A stretch of DNA of 64,000 bases from Pandoraea cepalis (lineage in GTDB: Bacteria > Pseudomonadota > Gammaproteobacteria > Burkholderiales > Burkholderiaceae): positions 186,001 through 250,000 of the forward strand of contig NZ_CABPSL010000004.1 of NCBI RefSeq assembly GCF_902459665.1, read 5' to 3'. This document shows positions 39,336 through 48,439 of the stretch, piece after piece (within the stretch, counting starts at the first letter, position 1; the number at the start of each line of letters is the position of its first letter). The position numbers and the translations under genes are program-made. The notes under the pieces are model-generated. The model was not told where the DNA came from, searched no databases, and saw only the letters and a list, made by a program, of their open reading frames with translations.

Positions 39336-40262
39336 TTATGCCTGGCTCGCCAGCTTGTGTACCCGTGCGAAATGCTTGCGCAGACGCGGCACCGCGAAGT
39401 CGACGAAGGCGCGCACCTTGGGCACGGCCAACCGTCCTTGCGGTGTGATGACGTGAACCGGCATGGGCGGGTGTTCGTAGTCCTGCAAGACGATGTGCAG
39501 CGTGCCGTGCGCCAATTCGTCGACGATGTGATAGGTCAACATTCGCGCCACGCCGTGTCCTGCGACGACCGAGGCAATCGTGGCCCGGATCGAATTGACG
39601 ACCAGTCGCGGCGTGAACTGTACGACCTGTGGCACGGAACCGCGTCCCGTGGCGGGGAAGCGCCACGAGTCGATGCCGAAGTACGTCATGGACACGATTT
39701 GCTGCTTCGACAGATCGGCGGGGGACTCGATAGGATCGTGGGACGCCAGATAGGCGGGAGCGGCGGCAATGATTCGCCGAACCTCGCCCACGTGCGTGGC
39801 CACGAGCGAGGAGTCGGGCAGGTGGGCCACGCGCATCGCGACGTCGATGCCCTCGTCGATCAGGCTCACGGGCAGGTCGCTCAATTGCAGGCGGACGACG
39901 ACTTCCGGATAGCGTTCGATGAAGGCGTCCACGATCTCGCGCATGAATGTTTCTCCGGCGGCGAGCGGCGCGGAGACGGTGAGCAGGCCGCGTGGCGCCG
40001 AGCGTTCGCCGGCGGCGATCACGTCGGCTTCGTCCAGATCGAGCAGGATGCGTCGGCAGGCAGCGGCATAGCGCTCGCCTGCAACGCTCAGCTTGACCGC
40101 ACGTGTCGTGCGATGGAGCAGGGCCGTACCCGTATGCGCTTCGAGATAGCCGATGGCACGACTTACCGCCGCGGCAGAGCGCCCGAGGCGCCGGGCTGCA
40201 CTGGCGAGGCTTCCTTCGTCGACGATCGCGACGAAGACTTTCATGGCATCGATTCGGTCCAT
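39336..40262 (-). CDS. LysR family transcriptional regulator
   Basis: A 308-residue LysR regulator. The winged-helix domain reads MDRIDAMKVFVAIVDEGSLA, then AARRLGRSAAAVSRAIGYLE, typical of the CrgA/DmlR-like subgroup. The effector-binding domain follows from about residue 90. The start is the ATG at 40262; it has no strong ribosome-binding site. It is divergent from a glutathione S-transferase gene with 122 bp between, which makes that gene its likely target. Confidence 0.9.
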   Translation of the reverse strand: MDRIDAMKVFVAIVDEGSLASAARRLGRSAAAVSRAIGYLEAHTGTALLHRTTRAVKLSVAGERYAAACRRILLDLDEADVIAAGERSAPRGLLTVSAPLAAGETFMREIVDAFIERYPEVVVRLQLSDLPVSLIDEGIDVAMRVAHLPDSSLVATHVGEVRRIIAAAPAYLASHDPIESPADLSKQQIVSMTYFGIDSWRFPATGRGSVPQVVQFTPRLVVNSIRATIASVVAGHGVARMLTYHIVDELAHGTLHIVLQDYEHPPMPVHVITPQGRLAVPKVRAFVDFAVPRLRKHFARVHKLASQA

Positions 40263-40384
40263 GAGGGATGAAAGAGAGGGAGAGGGCGCAGGGTCGATTC
40301 CGGATCGGCCGATGGACAAGATTACCCTTAAACCCGGCGTTGCGGCGACAATGGCGAGCGGACGTCCCGCCGGAGCCAGACCCT

Positions 40385-41056
40385 ATGCTGACGGTTCACC
40401 ATTTGAACAACTCGCGCTCGCAGCGCGTGCTGTGGATGCTCGAAGAGCTGGGCATTCCCTACGACCTGCGTCGATATGCGCGCGACCCGAAGACGATGCT
40501 CGCGCCGCCGGCACTGCGCGAGGTGCATCCGCTCGGCAAGTCGCCGGTCGTGACCGACGGCGAACTGACGCTCGCCGAGTCGGGCGCCATCATCGAGTAT
40601 CTCGCCGATCGCGACGAACTCGGGCGACTGGCCCCGCCGCGAGGCACACCGGAGCGGCTGCGTTGGACCTACTGGTTGCACTACGCCGAGGGGTCGGCCA
40701 TGCCGCCTTTGCTGCTCAAGCTCGTCGCCCTGCGCATCGCGAGCGCGCCCATGCCGTTCTTCGCTCGCCCCATTGCCCGCAAGATCAGCGACACGCTGCA
40801 GTCGAGCTTCGTCGATCCGCAACTGCGCCTGCACTTCGACTACATGAACGACGCGCTCACGAAGACCGGCTGGTTCGTCGGCGATCGCTTCAGCGCAGCG
40901 GACATCCAGATGAGTTTCCCGCTCGAAGCCGCGAGCGCGCGCGGCAACGCGCAGGGGCGCTGGCCCGCGATCGCCGATTTTCTGCAACGCATTCATGCGC
41001 GTGATGCGTATCAGCGCGCTCTGGCGCGTGGCGGACCCTATCAGTTGCCAGGCTGA
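40385..41056 (+). CDS. Glutathione S-transferase
   Basis: A 223-residue GST. The thioredoxin-like N-terminal domain starts LTVHHLNNSRSQRVLWMLEE, with the catalytic Ser in NNSRSQR. The glutathione-binding element is ESGAIIEYLAD. The helical C-terminal domain contains GDRFSAADIQMSFPLEAA, with the conserved N-capping box region. GGAG lies 9 nt before the ATG. Possibly controlled by the divergent LysR gene. The substrate is unknown. Confidence 0.9.
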   Translation: MLTVHHLNNSRSQRVLWMLEELGIPYDLRRYARDPKTMLAPPALREVHPLGKSPVVTDGELTLAESGAIIEYLADRDELGRLAPPRGTPERLRWTYWLHYAEGSAMPPLLLKLVALRIASAPMPFFARPIARKISDTLQSSFVDPQLRLHFDYMNDALTKTGWFVGDRFSAADIQMSFPLEAASARGNAQGRWPAIADFLQRIHARDAYQRALARGGPYQLPG

Positions 41057-41285
41057 CAGGCGTCGTTTGCGCCGTTTTGGTGCGGATATCCCTCGATGGC
41101 GGCCTGTCTGAACGGCACAGACGGAAGATTCGGCGAATTTGTCGCGCAGAGGCTCAAGTTTCGTCAAATGCACTCGTTATACCTGCACAGAGGTACAGAG
41201 AGAGTCACTGGCCTGCCAGGCTTGCCGGCGGCGGGCTGAAGTCACGACAACACCGCAGGACGAATCGCTTAACGCGCGCAAGGCA

Positions 41286-42947
41286 ATGTTCAAGAACCTC
41301 AGTATCAGCAAGCGGCTCGCCGCCGCCTTTTCGGTCAATGTATTCATGCTGTTGGTCGTGGCCGTGGTGGCGGTGACGAAAATGGCGACGATGGATACGA
41401 ATACCCAGCTCATCGTCTCCGACCTGAACACCAAGATTCTTGAATTTCATGGCCTGAAGGATCGCGCGGCGCACGTTGCCGTACTCCTGCGCGATATCGT
41501 GATGTCCGAAGACAACACACAACTCGATGCCCGTCTGGCCAAGATCGACGAGATGCGCCAGACCAACAACAAGAGCATCGCGGGCATGGCGACGATCTTT
41601 TATACCGACAAGGGCAAGGCGCTCTACCGCACGCTGGCCGATACGAACGCGGACTATGGAAAGCAGCTCGACGCGGTCGTGGCACTGGTTCGCAGCGGCA
41701 ACTTTGCGCAAGCCAAGACCGAACTGATGGGGCCGCTGCAGAAGGCGCAGGTGGCGTATTTCGCCCCCCTCGACGGTTTGATGGAGGTCGGCAAGGTGGT
41801 CAGCGCGAAGGAGGCGGCCGATGCGACCGCCGCATATGGATCCGCCCGCCTGTGGCTGCTCGCCACGATGCTCGCGTCGGTCGTGCTGTCCGTGGTGTCG
41901 GCGGTGGCGATTACGCGCTCGGTCACGCGCCCGGTGCGTGCGGCGGTGGCAGGGGCCTCGGCGCTCGCGCGTGGCGACCTGACGCATCGCGTCAATGCCG
42001 AGCGTGCCGACGAAATCGGCCAGATGGCGAGTGCGCTCGACACAGCCGTTGAACAACTCAGCCATCTCGTGCGCAATATCCAGGGCGCGTCGGGAGCGAT
42101 CGACAACGCGGCGCGCGAAATCGCGCAGGGCAACACCGACCTGTCGCAACGCACCGAAGAGCAGGCTGCCTCGCTCGAAGAGACGGCGTCGTCGATGGAA
42201 GAACTGACGTCGACCGTGCGTCAGAATGTCGAACATGCGATGGAGGCGCGACGACTGTCGCACGAAGCGACCGGGGTGGCGGATGCCGGGGCGCAGAGCG
42301 TACGTGCGGTCGTCGAGACGATGCAGGCGATGGCCAGCGCGTCGGCGCGCATGAGCGACATGATCAAGGCTATCGAAGGCATTGCCTTCCAGACGAATAT
42401 TCTCGCGCTCAATGCGGCGGTGGAAGCGGCACGCGCTGGAGAGCAGGGTCGTGGCTTCGCGGTGGTGGCCGGCGAAGTGCGCACGCTAGCCCAGCGCTCC
42501 GCAGGCACCGCCAAGGACATTCGCGAATTGATTGCGGCATCGGTGCAGCAGGTCGAAGATGGCACATCGCGCGTGGAAGTCGCGGGCCGTACCATGGACC
42601 AGATCGTCGTGTCGGTGCGGCGCGTGAGCGAGCTGATCGCCGAGATCGCCGCCGCAAGCGACGACCAGGCGCGCGGCATCGAGCAGGTGGGGCAAGCCGT
42701 CACGCAGATGGATCAGGTCACGCAGCAGAACGCCGCCCTCGTGGAACAAGCCGCGGCGGCGGCCGACCACCTGCGTCAGCAGGCCGCCGAACTGGTCGGC
42801 GAGACTGCGAAGTTCCGCGTTGAACGCGACGGCAGCGCACACCCGGGCATGACGCCGCGTACGCCGACATTGGCGTTGACAGGCCCACTGCCGTCCCGCG
42901 GCGAGCGCGGCACGACGGCGCCAGGACGACAGCGCGCGGCGGCCTGA
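41286..42947 (+). CDS. Methyl-accepting chemotaxis protein
   Basis: A 553-residue chemoreceptor. Membrane helix 1 is at about residues 12-34, then a periplasmic four-helix-bundle sensor to about 190, membrane helix 2 ([20 protein letters not shown]), HAMP, and the cytoplasmic signalling domain. The conserved hairpin tip [20 protein letters not shown] is present, with glutamine/glutamate methylation-type helices on both sides. The start at 41286 ([16 protein letters not shown]) is the classic Tsr-like beginning. It is not next to che genes. Confidence 0.93.
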   Translation: MFKNLSISKRLAAAFSVNVFMLLVVAVVAVTKMATMDTNTQLIVSDLNTKILEFHGLKDRAAHVAVLLRDIVMSEDNTQLDARLAKIDEMRQTNNKSIAGMATIFYTDKGKALYRTLADTNADYGKQLDAVVALVRSGNFAQAKTELMGPLQKAQVAYFAPLDGLMEVGKVVSAKEAADATAAYGSARLWLLATMLASVVLSVVSAVAITRSVTRPVRAAVAGASALARGDLTHRVNAERADEIGQMASALDTAVEQLSHLVRNIQGASGAIDNAAREIAQGNTDLSQRTEEQAASLEETASSMEELTSTVRQNVEHAMEARRLSHEATGVADAGAQSVRAVVETMQAMASASARMSDMIKAIEGIAFQTNILALNAAVEAARAGEQGRGFAVVAGEVRTLAQRSAGTAKDIRELIAASVQQVEDGTSRVEVAGRTMDQIVVSVRRVSELIAEIAAASDDQARGIEQVGQAVTQMDQVTQQNAALVEQAAAAADHLRQQAAELVGETAKFRVERDGSAHPGMTPRTPTLALTGPLPSRGERGTTAPGRQRAAA

Positions 42948-42983
42948 CGTCCGCTGTTCCACCCCCTCGTCTTCTATCTCGCC

Positions 42984-43937
42984 TCAGGCGGCATTAGCCG
43001 CCTTCGCGCCGAACGCGGCGTCGATGGCGGCAACGGCCGCGACCAACTGCTGGGTCAGCGCAGGCGATGCGCTTGTCATCGGCGCACGCAGCACATCGGC
43101 GATCAGGCCTTCATGTGCGAGCCAAGCCTTGACCGGGCCGGGATTCGCCTCGGCAAACATGAGCCGCACCATTGGCATGAGCGCATGGAACAGCACGCGC
43201 GCCACATCCAGCTGCTGCGCTTGCACCGCGCGATACAAGGCCACGAAATGCGCCGGCCGACAGTGCGACGTTGCAATGATCGCGCCATGGCCGCCCATCG
43301 CGAGCGTGGACAGCAATTGATGGTCCTCACCTGCCAGCACCGATAGGCGTCCGTCGGCGATGAGTGTCTGCGTGGTGTGGGCGTTGCCCGCGCAATCCTT
43401 GATACCGCGAATATTGTCGTGACCCGCGAGCGTGAGCAGCGTCTCCAGCGTCAGGGTTGTGCCCGTACGATACGGAATGTCGTACAGCACCACCGGCGCA
43501 CGCGAACGATCCGCCAGTGTCTGAAACCAGTCGAGGAGCCCCGCCTGTGCGGGCCGGATGTAATACGGTGCAGGTGTCAGCACACCCGCCAGGGGCAGGG
43601 CGTTGAGGGCGTTCAGGCGCGCCAGCGTGTGACCCAGGTGATTGCCGGCGAGCCCAGCGATCACCGGCAGGTCGCCAGCCTCGGTCAGCACGGTGTCGAG
43701 CACGGCGAGCTGTTCGGCGTCGTCAAGGGCTGCCGCCTCACCCGTCGTACCGCACACGACAAGGCCGGCGATGCCCGAACGACGATAGTGCGCGACCAAT
43801 CGACGCAATGCCGCGTGATCGACCGGCGTGTCGGCGGCATCTCTGGTGAAAGGCGTGACGAGTGGCACCCAAATGCCGCGAAAGAGCGGGGAGCGCGATG
43901 AAGCGGGCGACTGGGGTTGCGATTGCGTGACTTGCAT
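42984..43937 (-). CDS. DapA/DHDPS-family aldolase
   Basis: A 317-residue (beta/alpha)8 Schiff-base aldolase of the dihydrodipicolinate synthase family. It shows GTTGEAAALDDAEQ, YDIPYRTGTTL and the lysine in GIKDCAGN. The Tyr context differs from classical DapA (YNVPGRT), so it may be a DapA paralogue acting on another 2-oxo acid and not the lysine-pathway enzyme. GGGAG precedes the ATG at 43937; the open frame reaches 44099 but that part is unlike the family. It lies downstream of the double inverted repeat at 44104-44162. Confidence 0.85.
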   Translation of the reverse strand: MQVTQSQPQSPASSRSPLFRGIWVPLVTPFTRDAADTPVDHAALRRLVAHYRRSGIAGLVVCGTTGEAAALDDAEQLAVLDTVLTEAGDLPVIAGLAGNHLGHTLARLNALNALPLAGVLTPAPYYIRPAQAGLLDWFQTLADRSRAPVVLYDIPYRTGTTLTLETLLTLAGHDNIRGIKDCAGNAHTTQTLIADGRLSVLAGEDHQLLSTLAMGGHGAIIATSHCRPAHFVALYRAVQAQQLDVARVLFHALMPMVRLMFAEANPGPVKAWLAHEGLIADVLRAPMTSASPALTQQLVAAVAAIDAAFGAKAANAA

Positions 43938-44103
43938 AAGTGTCTCCCTGGACGTTACGAACGAAACGGAACGAACGTGCGTCGACCGGTATGAAAACCG
44001 TTCAGCGGGGCGACGGGCAAAGGCAGGCGCGTGGGAAACTTCGAGGCAGGCGCGCCGGGTGAGGCTGGGCGGCGCAAGGTGCGGGACTGCCGGGTCCACG
44101 TAG

Positions 44104-44162
44104 CTGTTCCGTCGCTCAACTGACGGAACAGTACGCTCCGGTCAGTTGAGCGACTGTTTTTT
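44104..44162. promoter_or_regulatory. Two overlapping inverted repeats upstream of the DapA-family gene
   Basis: Repeat A pairs CTGTTCCGTC (44104-44113) with GACGGAACAG (44122-44131). Repeat B pairs GTCGCTCAACTGAC (44111-44124) with GTCAGTTGAGCGAC (44141-44154) and is followed on the plus strand by TGTTTTTT. A and B share bases and cannot form together, the geometry of an attenuator or of a compound operator. I see no convincing gene in the rest of 43938-44564; it includes an AT-rich patch at about 44340-44400. Confidence 0.6.
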
Positions 44163-44564
44163 GCTTTTGACGAACGCCCCCGGCTGTCCCATCGGGACAA
44201 TGCGCATACACGGCGAGAAGGGGATGAGGAAATTCGTCATGCGCAGACTCTATCCGCTATACGCAGGCGGCGTCAAGCGCATCGATCGGTGGCGGCGCAA
44301 CGCGGCAAGGCTATGTCGGTCGCCCCGGTATCATTGCGACGCGATTTAAAACCGTCCTTTAATTCGAGATCCAATGTTTCAATAAAAATTCGACGTTCAG
44401 TATTCGCTTGATCGCCGTGAACGCCCCGTGGTACGACCGCCACGAGGGCACTTTCGCGGTTGCCAATTTGAACCCTTCAAGTGACAATCTCGTTCACGCC
44501 CCGGAAACGAAAAAAATACTAATGAACACTTGGGGCGGGAAAAACCGAACAGTACTGAGACAAG

Positions 44565-44813
44565 ATGGCAGCCAAAGTCGGGAAGTATTCGCGTGACGGG
44601 GTGACGTATTACGAGATTCGGGGCCCCTTGCCCGACGGTACCCGTTACGAGGACCGGGTGGGGTTCAGCGAGCGCGAGTTGGCATTCCGGTGTCACGTGG
44701 CGGCGAGAATCAAGCTGCTACGTAGCGAATATGAGATTGCGTGCCGGAAAGTGCGGGCAGAATGCGCGGCGAATATCGCAGCGCCGGGCTGGCTAAAGCA
44801 ACTGATTTTTTGA
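44565..44813 (+). CDS. Small hypothetical protein
   Basis: An 82-residue protein starting MAAKVGKYSRDGVTYYEIRGPLP. It has a short beta-rich start, a DGTRYEDRVGFSERE stretch, and a helical, Ala/Arg/Cys-containing second half. No family recognised. Base composition just upstream is more AT-rich than the surroundings (44340-44530). Codon use looks normal. The PAS-GAF-GGDEF gene follows 122 bp later on the same strand. Could be an acquired orphan gene. Confidence 0.5.
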   Translation: MAAKVGKYSRDGVTYYEIRGPLPDGTRYEDRVGFSERELAFRCHVAARIKLLRSEYEIACRKVRAECAANIAAPGWLKQLIF

Positions 44814-44935
44814 GGAGCGCGGGATCGTAGTGCGGCGGGGAAGCGATCGCAAGTATTGCGTCGTCAAGGTGACGAAATATTCACATATTGAGATTGCCTT
44901 ATACTACGCGGAGGCTTCGTGTCCGTTCGATATAC

Positions 44936-46336
44936 ATGGAATTTGTAACAAAAGACGTCTTGGCAAGCTGTATGGCGTTGCTGCTCGACGCCGTGTTTCT
45001 TGTCGACAAGGCTGGCGTTCTCGTCTATGTGAGTCCGGCTTGCGAGCGCATTCTCGGTTACTCCCCTGAGGAATTGCTGGGGCGCTCGATGATCGACTTC
45101 GTCGTGAAGGAGGATCGCGAGCGCACGATTGAAGAATCGAAGCTCGTGATGGCAGGACATCCCCGGATCGGTTTCGAGAATCGCTATATTCACAAGGACG
45201 GTCATTTCGTCCATATCATGTGGTCCGCCCGTTGGTCCGAAGACCATGAACTTCGCATTGGCGTGGCACGCGATGTGTCGGCCAAGAAGCAGGCCGAAGC
45301 GCTGCAGCGCGCCACCTACTCGATTTCCGAAGCGGCCCACGACGCCGCCGATATTCGCTCCCTGTGCAAGGCCGTCCACGACACACTGTCCAAGCTGTTC
45401 CCCATCGATGCGATTGTCGTGGCCACCTGCGACGCGGACCTGATGGCGTGGGAGAAGGCGTATCAATATCGCGACAGCGCCGACGTCCCCTTGCTCGACT
45501 GGCCGCAGGCGAGGGGCCTCTCGACGCAGGCTGCGCAAGCGCAACAAACGCTATGGCACCGGACCGAAGCGGTCCCCATCGACGGCGCGGGGCAATCGAT
45601 TTCCCACGTGCGTGCCGAACCGTTCGTGCCAGACGCGCTCGTCAAGCCCGGCGCGCAGGCGCTGGCGATTTTGCCGATGCACACGGCGCGGCGCGCCGTG
45701 GGCACCCTCATGCTGTACGGCCCGGCCAGCGCGCTGCAGGCGGAGTCCGCACAGCGGCTGCTTTCGTTCGTTTGCGACCAGACTGCGTTGGCCATCGAGC
45801 GAAAGCAACTGATCGACGATCTCTACAAGGCGGCGCGATTCGATGAACTGACCGGACTGCCGAACCGCCGCACGTTTGGCGAGTTCGCGAGCGAGGCCGT
45901 GCGCCGTGCACAGCGCACCAACGGGAAGCTGGCGCTCCTGTTCGCCGATATCGACGGTTTCAAGGGGGTCAACGACAGCCTGGGGCACGCGGTCGGCGAC
46001 TTGTTGCTCAAGGAGATTGGTCAGCGCATGAAGGCGGGGGTGACGGGATGCGGCTTCGTGGCGCGTCACTCGGGCGACGAGTTCGTCGCCATTGTCCAGG
46101 ACGCGGAGGTCGTCGAGCGGATCGACGTCGCAGTCACGCGTCTGCGCGCCGAGATCGAGCAGGTCATCTCCGTCAACGATGCCAGCCTGAGCGTGCGCGT
46201 GAGTGTGGGCGTGGCAGTGTTCCCCGACGACGGCGAATCGATGAGCGAACTCATCCGCGTGGCCGATCAGCGTATGTATGCCAACAAGTCCGCGCGTAAA
46301 TCCGGCGGGGCCAGTTTCTTGCAGCGTTTGATCTGA
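44936..46336 (+). CDS. PAS-GAF-GGDEF diguanylate cyclase
   Basis: A ~466-residue cytoplasmic signalling protein. A PAS domain (about 5-125) starts LLLDAVFLVDKAGVLVYVSP, then a GAF-like domain (about 135-295), then a GGDEF domain (about 305-460) with FDELTGLPNRR and DIDGFKGVNDSLGHAVGD. The active-site loop is SGDEF, a variant still active in many cyclases. The product-inhibition I-site RxxD is missing: the corresponding segment reads TGCGFVA. The ATG at 44936 lacks a close ribosome-binding site. Confidence 0.88.
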   Translation: MEFVTKDVLASCMALLLDAVFLVDKAGVLVYVSPACERILGYSPEELLGRSMIDFVVKEDRERTIEESKLVMAGHPRIGFENRYIHKDGHFVHIMWSARWSEDHELRIGVARDVSAKKQAEALQRATYSISEAAHDAADIRSLCKAVHDTLSKLFPIDAIVVATCDADLMAWEKAYQYRDSADVPLLDWPQARGLSTQAAQAQQTLWHRTEAVPIDGAGQSISHVRAEPFVPDALVKPGAQALAILPMHTARRAVGTLMLYGPASALQAESAQRLLSFVCDQTALAIERKQLIDDLYKAARFDELTGLPNRRTFGEFASEAVRRAQRTNGKLALLFADIDGFKGVNDSLGHAVGDLLLKEIGQRMKAGVTGCGFVARHSGDEFVAIVQDAEVVERIDVAVTRLRAEIEQVISVNDASLSVRVSVGVAVFPDDGESMSELIRVADQRMYANKSARKSGGASFLQRLI

Positions 46337-46372
46337 CGCGTAACGTTTCGGCACGCACCCACCCCGGGGCCT

Positions 46373-47158
46373 TCATCCCAAGGTCTGCGTCGGCCAGATC
46401 ATTTCGATTTCAATGGCAATCGAGCGTGCGAGACCGTCGAGATCCGGAAACAGCGATGCGTTCGTGACGTTCATCCGATAAAGCCATTTCATCGCGTCCG
46501 CGCGCAGCGCCAACGGCAGCACGATCTTGCGCAGCAGCGGTTCGTCGCTCTCATAGCCATCGAGAATGCGGTGCATCGGCCGGTCGATCACGCCCGGCAC
46601 CACGAAGGTGCCGGATTGTGCGATCAGTCGACCGTCCATTTCTTCCGGCTCGCCGAACCAGACCACCTCGTTGTCGTTGCCGAGGAAGTACTTCTCCATG
46701 TTCCCCTTGACGCGCGGATCGATCGTATCGCGGGTGAGCCACGGTGCATGACGCGGACGAGCACGGTCGTCGTACAGCGCGGGGGTGTTGAGCGCGAAAA
46801 TGGCCGAATCGCTCGTGGCGCGCTCCAGCGCGAAGAACGCGGCGACGAAGGGCGATTTCGTGAAATCGAGCAAACGGGTCGGCGCGCCATGGTGCTGCAT
46901 CAGCCCAAGACAGCGCAGATCGTCGTGCAGCAAGTCGGGCCAGGGCACATGGTTGTGCGCCTTGCGCCGGAAGATGCGGATGGCACGCGCCTCACGGCTG
47001 CGCCACTGTTCCTTGTCCGACACATAGGCGTGCAGATACCGCGAGAGCGAGCTTTGCAGATGCCAGCGTGCGTCCTGCTGCCCGCGAAAGGCCCAGCCTT
47101 CGAAGCGGGAGGATAGTTCCATGAAATCCTTCCAGCTCTCGACGACGGTGGTGTCCAT
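46373..47158 (-). CDS. FRG domain-containing protein
   Basis: A 261-residue protein with the FRG domain (PF08867) signature WAFRGQQDARWHLQSSLSR near residue 20, followed by GLMQHHGAPTRLLDFTKSP and AAFFALERA, the rest of the family core. FRG proteins are of unknown biochemical role and are sometimes found in defence or mobile loci. Start at 47158 (MDTTVVESWKDFMEL). It stands alone, tail-to-tail with the GGDEF gene 36 bp away. Confidence 0.8.
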   Translation of the reverse strand: MDTTVVESWKDFMELSSRFEGWAFRGQQDARWHLQSSLSRYLHAYVSDKEQWRSREARAIRIFRRKAHNHVPWPDLLHDDLRCLGLMQHHGAPTRLLDFTKSPFVAAFFALERATSDSAIFALNTPALYDDRARPRHAPWLTRDTIDPRVKGNMEKYFLGNDNEVVWFGEPEEMDGRLIAQSGTFVVPGVIDRPMHRILDGYESDEPLLRKIVLPLALRADAMKWLYRMNVTNASLFPDLDGLARSIAIEIEMIWPTQTLG

Positions 47159-47319
47159 AGTGAGCGAAATCCTTGAGTTGGCGTGCGGCGCCGACGTGCC
47201 GCCGATCGAGCACGTCACGGCAGCGCGAGCGATGCATGGCGTCGGCCACTATAGTACGGTGTCTGTGACAGCTCAAGCGCGCGGCATGCGAATGCGGCTT
47301 TCACCCGTTTGGGGACCGC

Positions 47320-48237
47320 TCACGCAGCGCGGGCAGGCGACAGGTCGCGCGTGAGTGCCGAGAGCGCGGCGTCGGGCGTGATGTCCGACGTATCGAGCGT
47401 AACGTCGGCTAGCCGGTAGAGCGACTCGCGCGCATCGAGCATGCGATGGATGTGATCGAGCGCCTCGTTGCGCAGCGCCTCGGTGGCAATGCGCGCGTCG
47501 TTTTGCTGCATCACGCGCTGGAAGTGAATCTCTGGGCGGGCGCGCAGCCACACGGTGCGAAATGCGCGGAGCACGCGCTCGTAGGTTGGCGCTTCCGAGA
47601 CAATCCCGCCGCCGGTGGCGAGGACGACATGGTCGTGCTCCGCAATGATCCGCTCGATGCACTGCCGTTCGATGCGCCGCATCGCGGCCTGTCCGTAAAG
47701 CGTGATGACTTCGCCGATGGCGATGCCCGCCTCGCGCTCGACCTCCCTGTCCAGCTCGATGAAGGGAGCGCCGATGGCCTGTGCCAACGCCGGGCCAAGC
47801 GTTGACTTGCCCGCGCCGCGCAAGCCGATGAGGGCAATGCGTTGCCCTGTGCGGCGCGCGTCGGCCGCGACCGGCACGACAATCTGCCGACGCAGGCGCG
47901 CGAGCGTTTCCAGCGGTTGCTGACGGAGATACTCGACGAGGATGAGCAGATCGCCATCGTAAGCGGCGCGCTCGGCCACGAGCGCCTCCACGCGCACGTT
48001 CAGCGCATCGGCAAGCTTGTGCAGGACGGCCAGCGAGACGTTGCCGGTGCCGGCTTCCACGCGAGCGAGATACGGGAGGGACACCCCTGATTGCATGGCG
48101 AGCTGCTTGCGCGTCATGCCCCGCTGCGCGCGCAACGTGCGCACCTGCCGAGCCAGCGACGCCAGAGGTGACGACGCCCCCGCCTCGGCGTCATCGGCCG
48201 GATCCAGGGTGTGGCGGTTGGCAGGCGGTTTAGGCAT
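47320..48237 (-). CDS. BoxR/BzdR-like regulator: HTH fused to shikimate-kinase fold
   Basis: A 305-residue protein. Residues ~25-95 form a Cro/CI-type helix-turn-helix (GMTRKQLAMQSGVSLPYLAR). Residues ~130-300 form a shikimate-kinase-like P-loop domain with Walker A GLRGAGKST and LATGGGIVSEAPTYERVL. This architecture is that of BzdR and BoxR, repressors of benzoate degradation operons that sense benzoyl-CoA. Here the gene is divergent from a CoA-dependent catabolic operon, not box genes. The intergenic region holds TGCA elements as expected for this family. Confidence 0.88.
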   Translation of the reverse strand: MPKPPANRHTLDPADDAEAGASSPLASLARQVRTLRAQRGMTRKQLAMQSGVSLPYLARVEAGTGNVSLAVLHKLADALNVRVEALVAERAAYDGDLLILVEYLRQQPLETLARLRRQIVVPVAADARRTGQRIALIGLRGAGKSTLGPALAQAIGAPFIELDREVEREAGIAIGEVITLYGQAAMRRIERQCIERIIAEHDHVVLATGGGIVSEAPTYERVLRAFRTVWLRARPEIHFQRVMQQNDARIATEALRNEALDHIHRMLDARESLYRLADVTLDTSDITPDAALSALTRDLSPARAA

Positions 48238-48252
48238 TGGGCGGAATGGGAA

Positions 48253-48428
48253 TGCAAGGCTTGTGCGTAAATATACTATGAGATACCCGTCGTGTGACCG
48301 ACGTCATCCCTTCTCGGCGCCTGGTCGTCGGATAATCGTGCATTAAATTGCCTGAAGACAGGTTTATCCCTGTTAACCCTGAACTGCATTGCACCATCCG
48401 CGCAAAGGGGAAAATATCTTATAAGATA
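48253..48428. promoter_or_regulatory. Divergent control region with four TGCA elements and a palindrome
   Basis: TGCA occurs at 48253, 48339, 48385 and 48390 (the last two one base apart, as TGCATTGCA). Repeated TGCA is the known operator word of BzdR/BoxR repressors. A separate 14-bp palindrome, TATCTTATAAGATA, is at 48415-48428, 11 bp before the first ATG of the hydratase gene, with a further ATCTTAT copy at 48434. Confidence 0.5.
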
Positions 48429-48439
48429 CTTTTCATCTT

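Noticed and set aside
44408..44596. 62-codon plus-strand frame before the small hypothetical gene
   Set aside because: Overlaps the better-supported gene at 44565 in another frame and has no ribosome-binding site.
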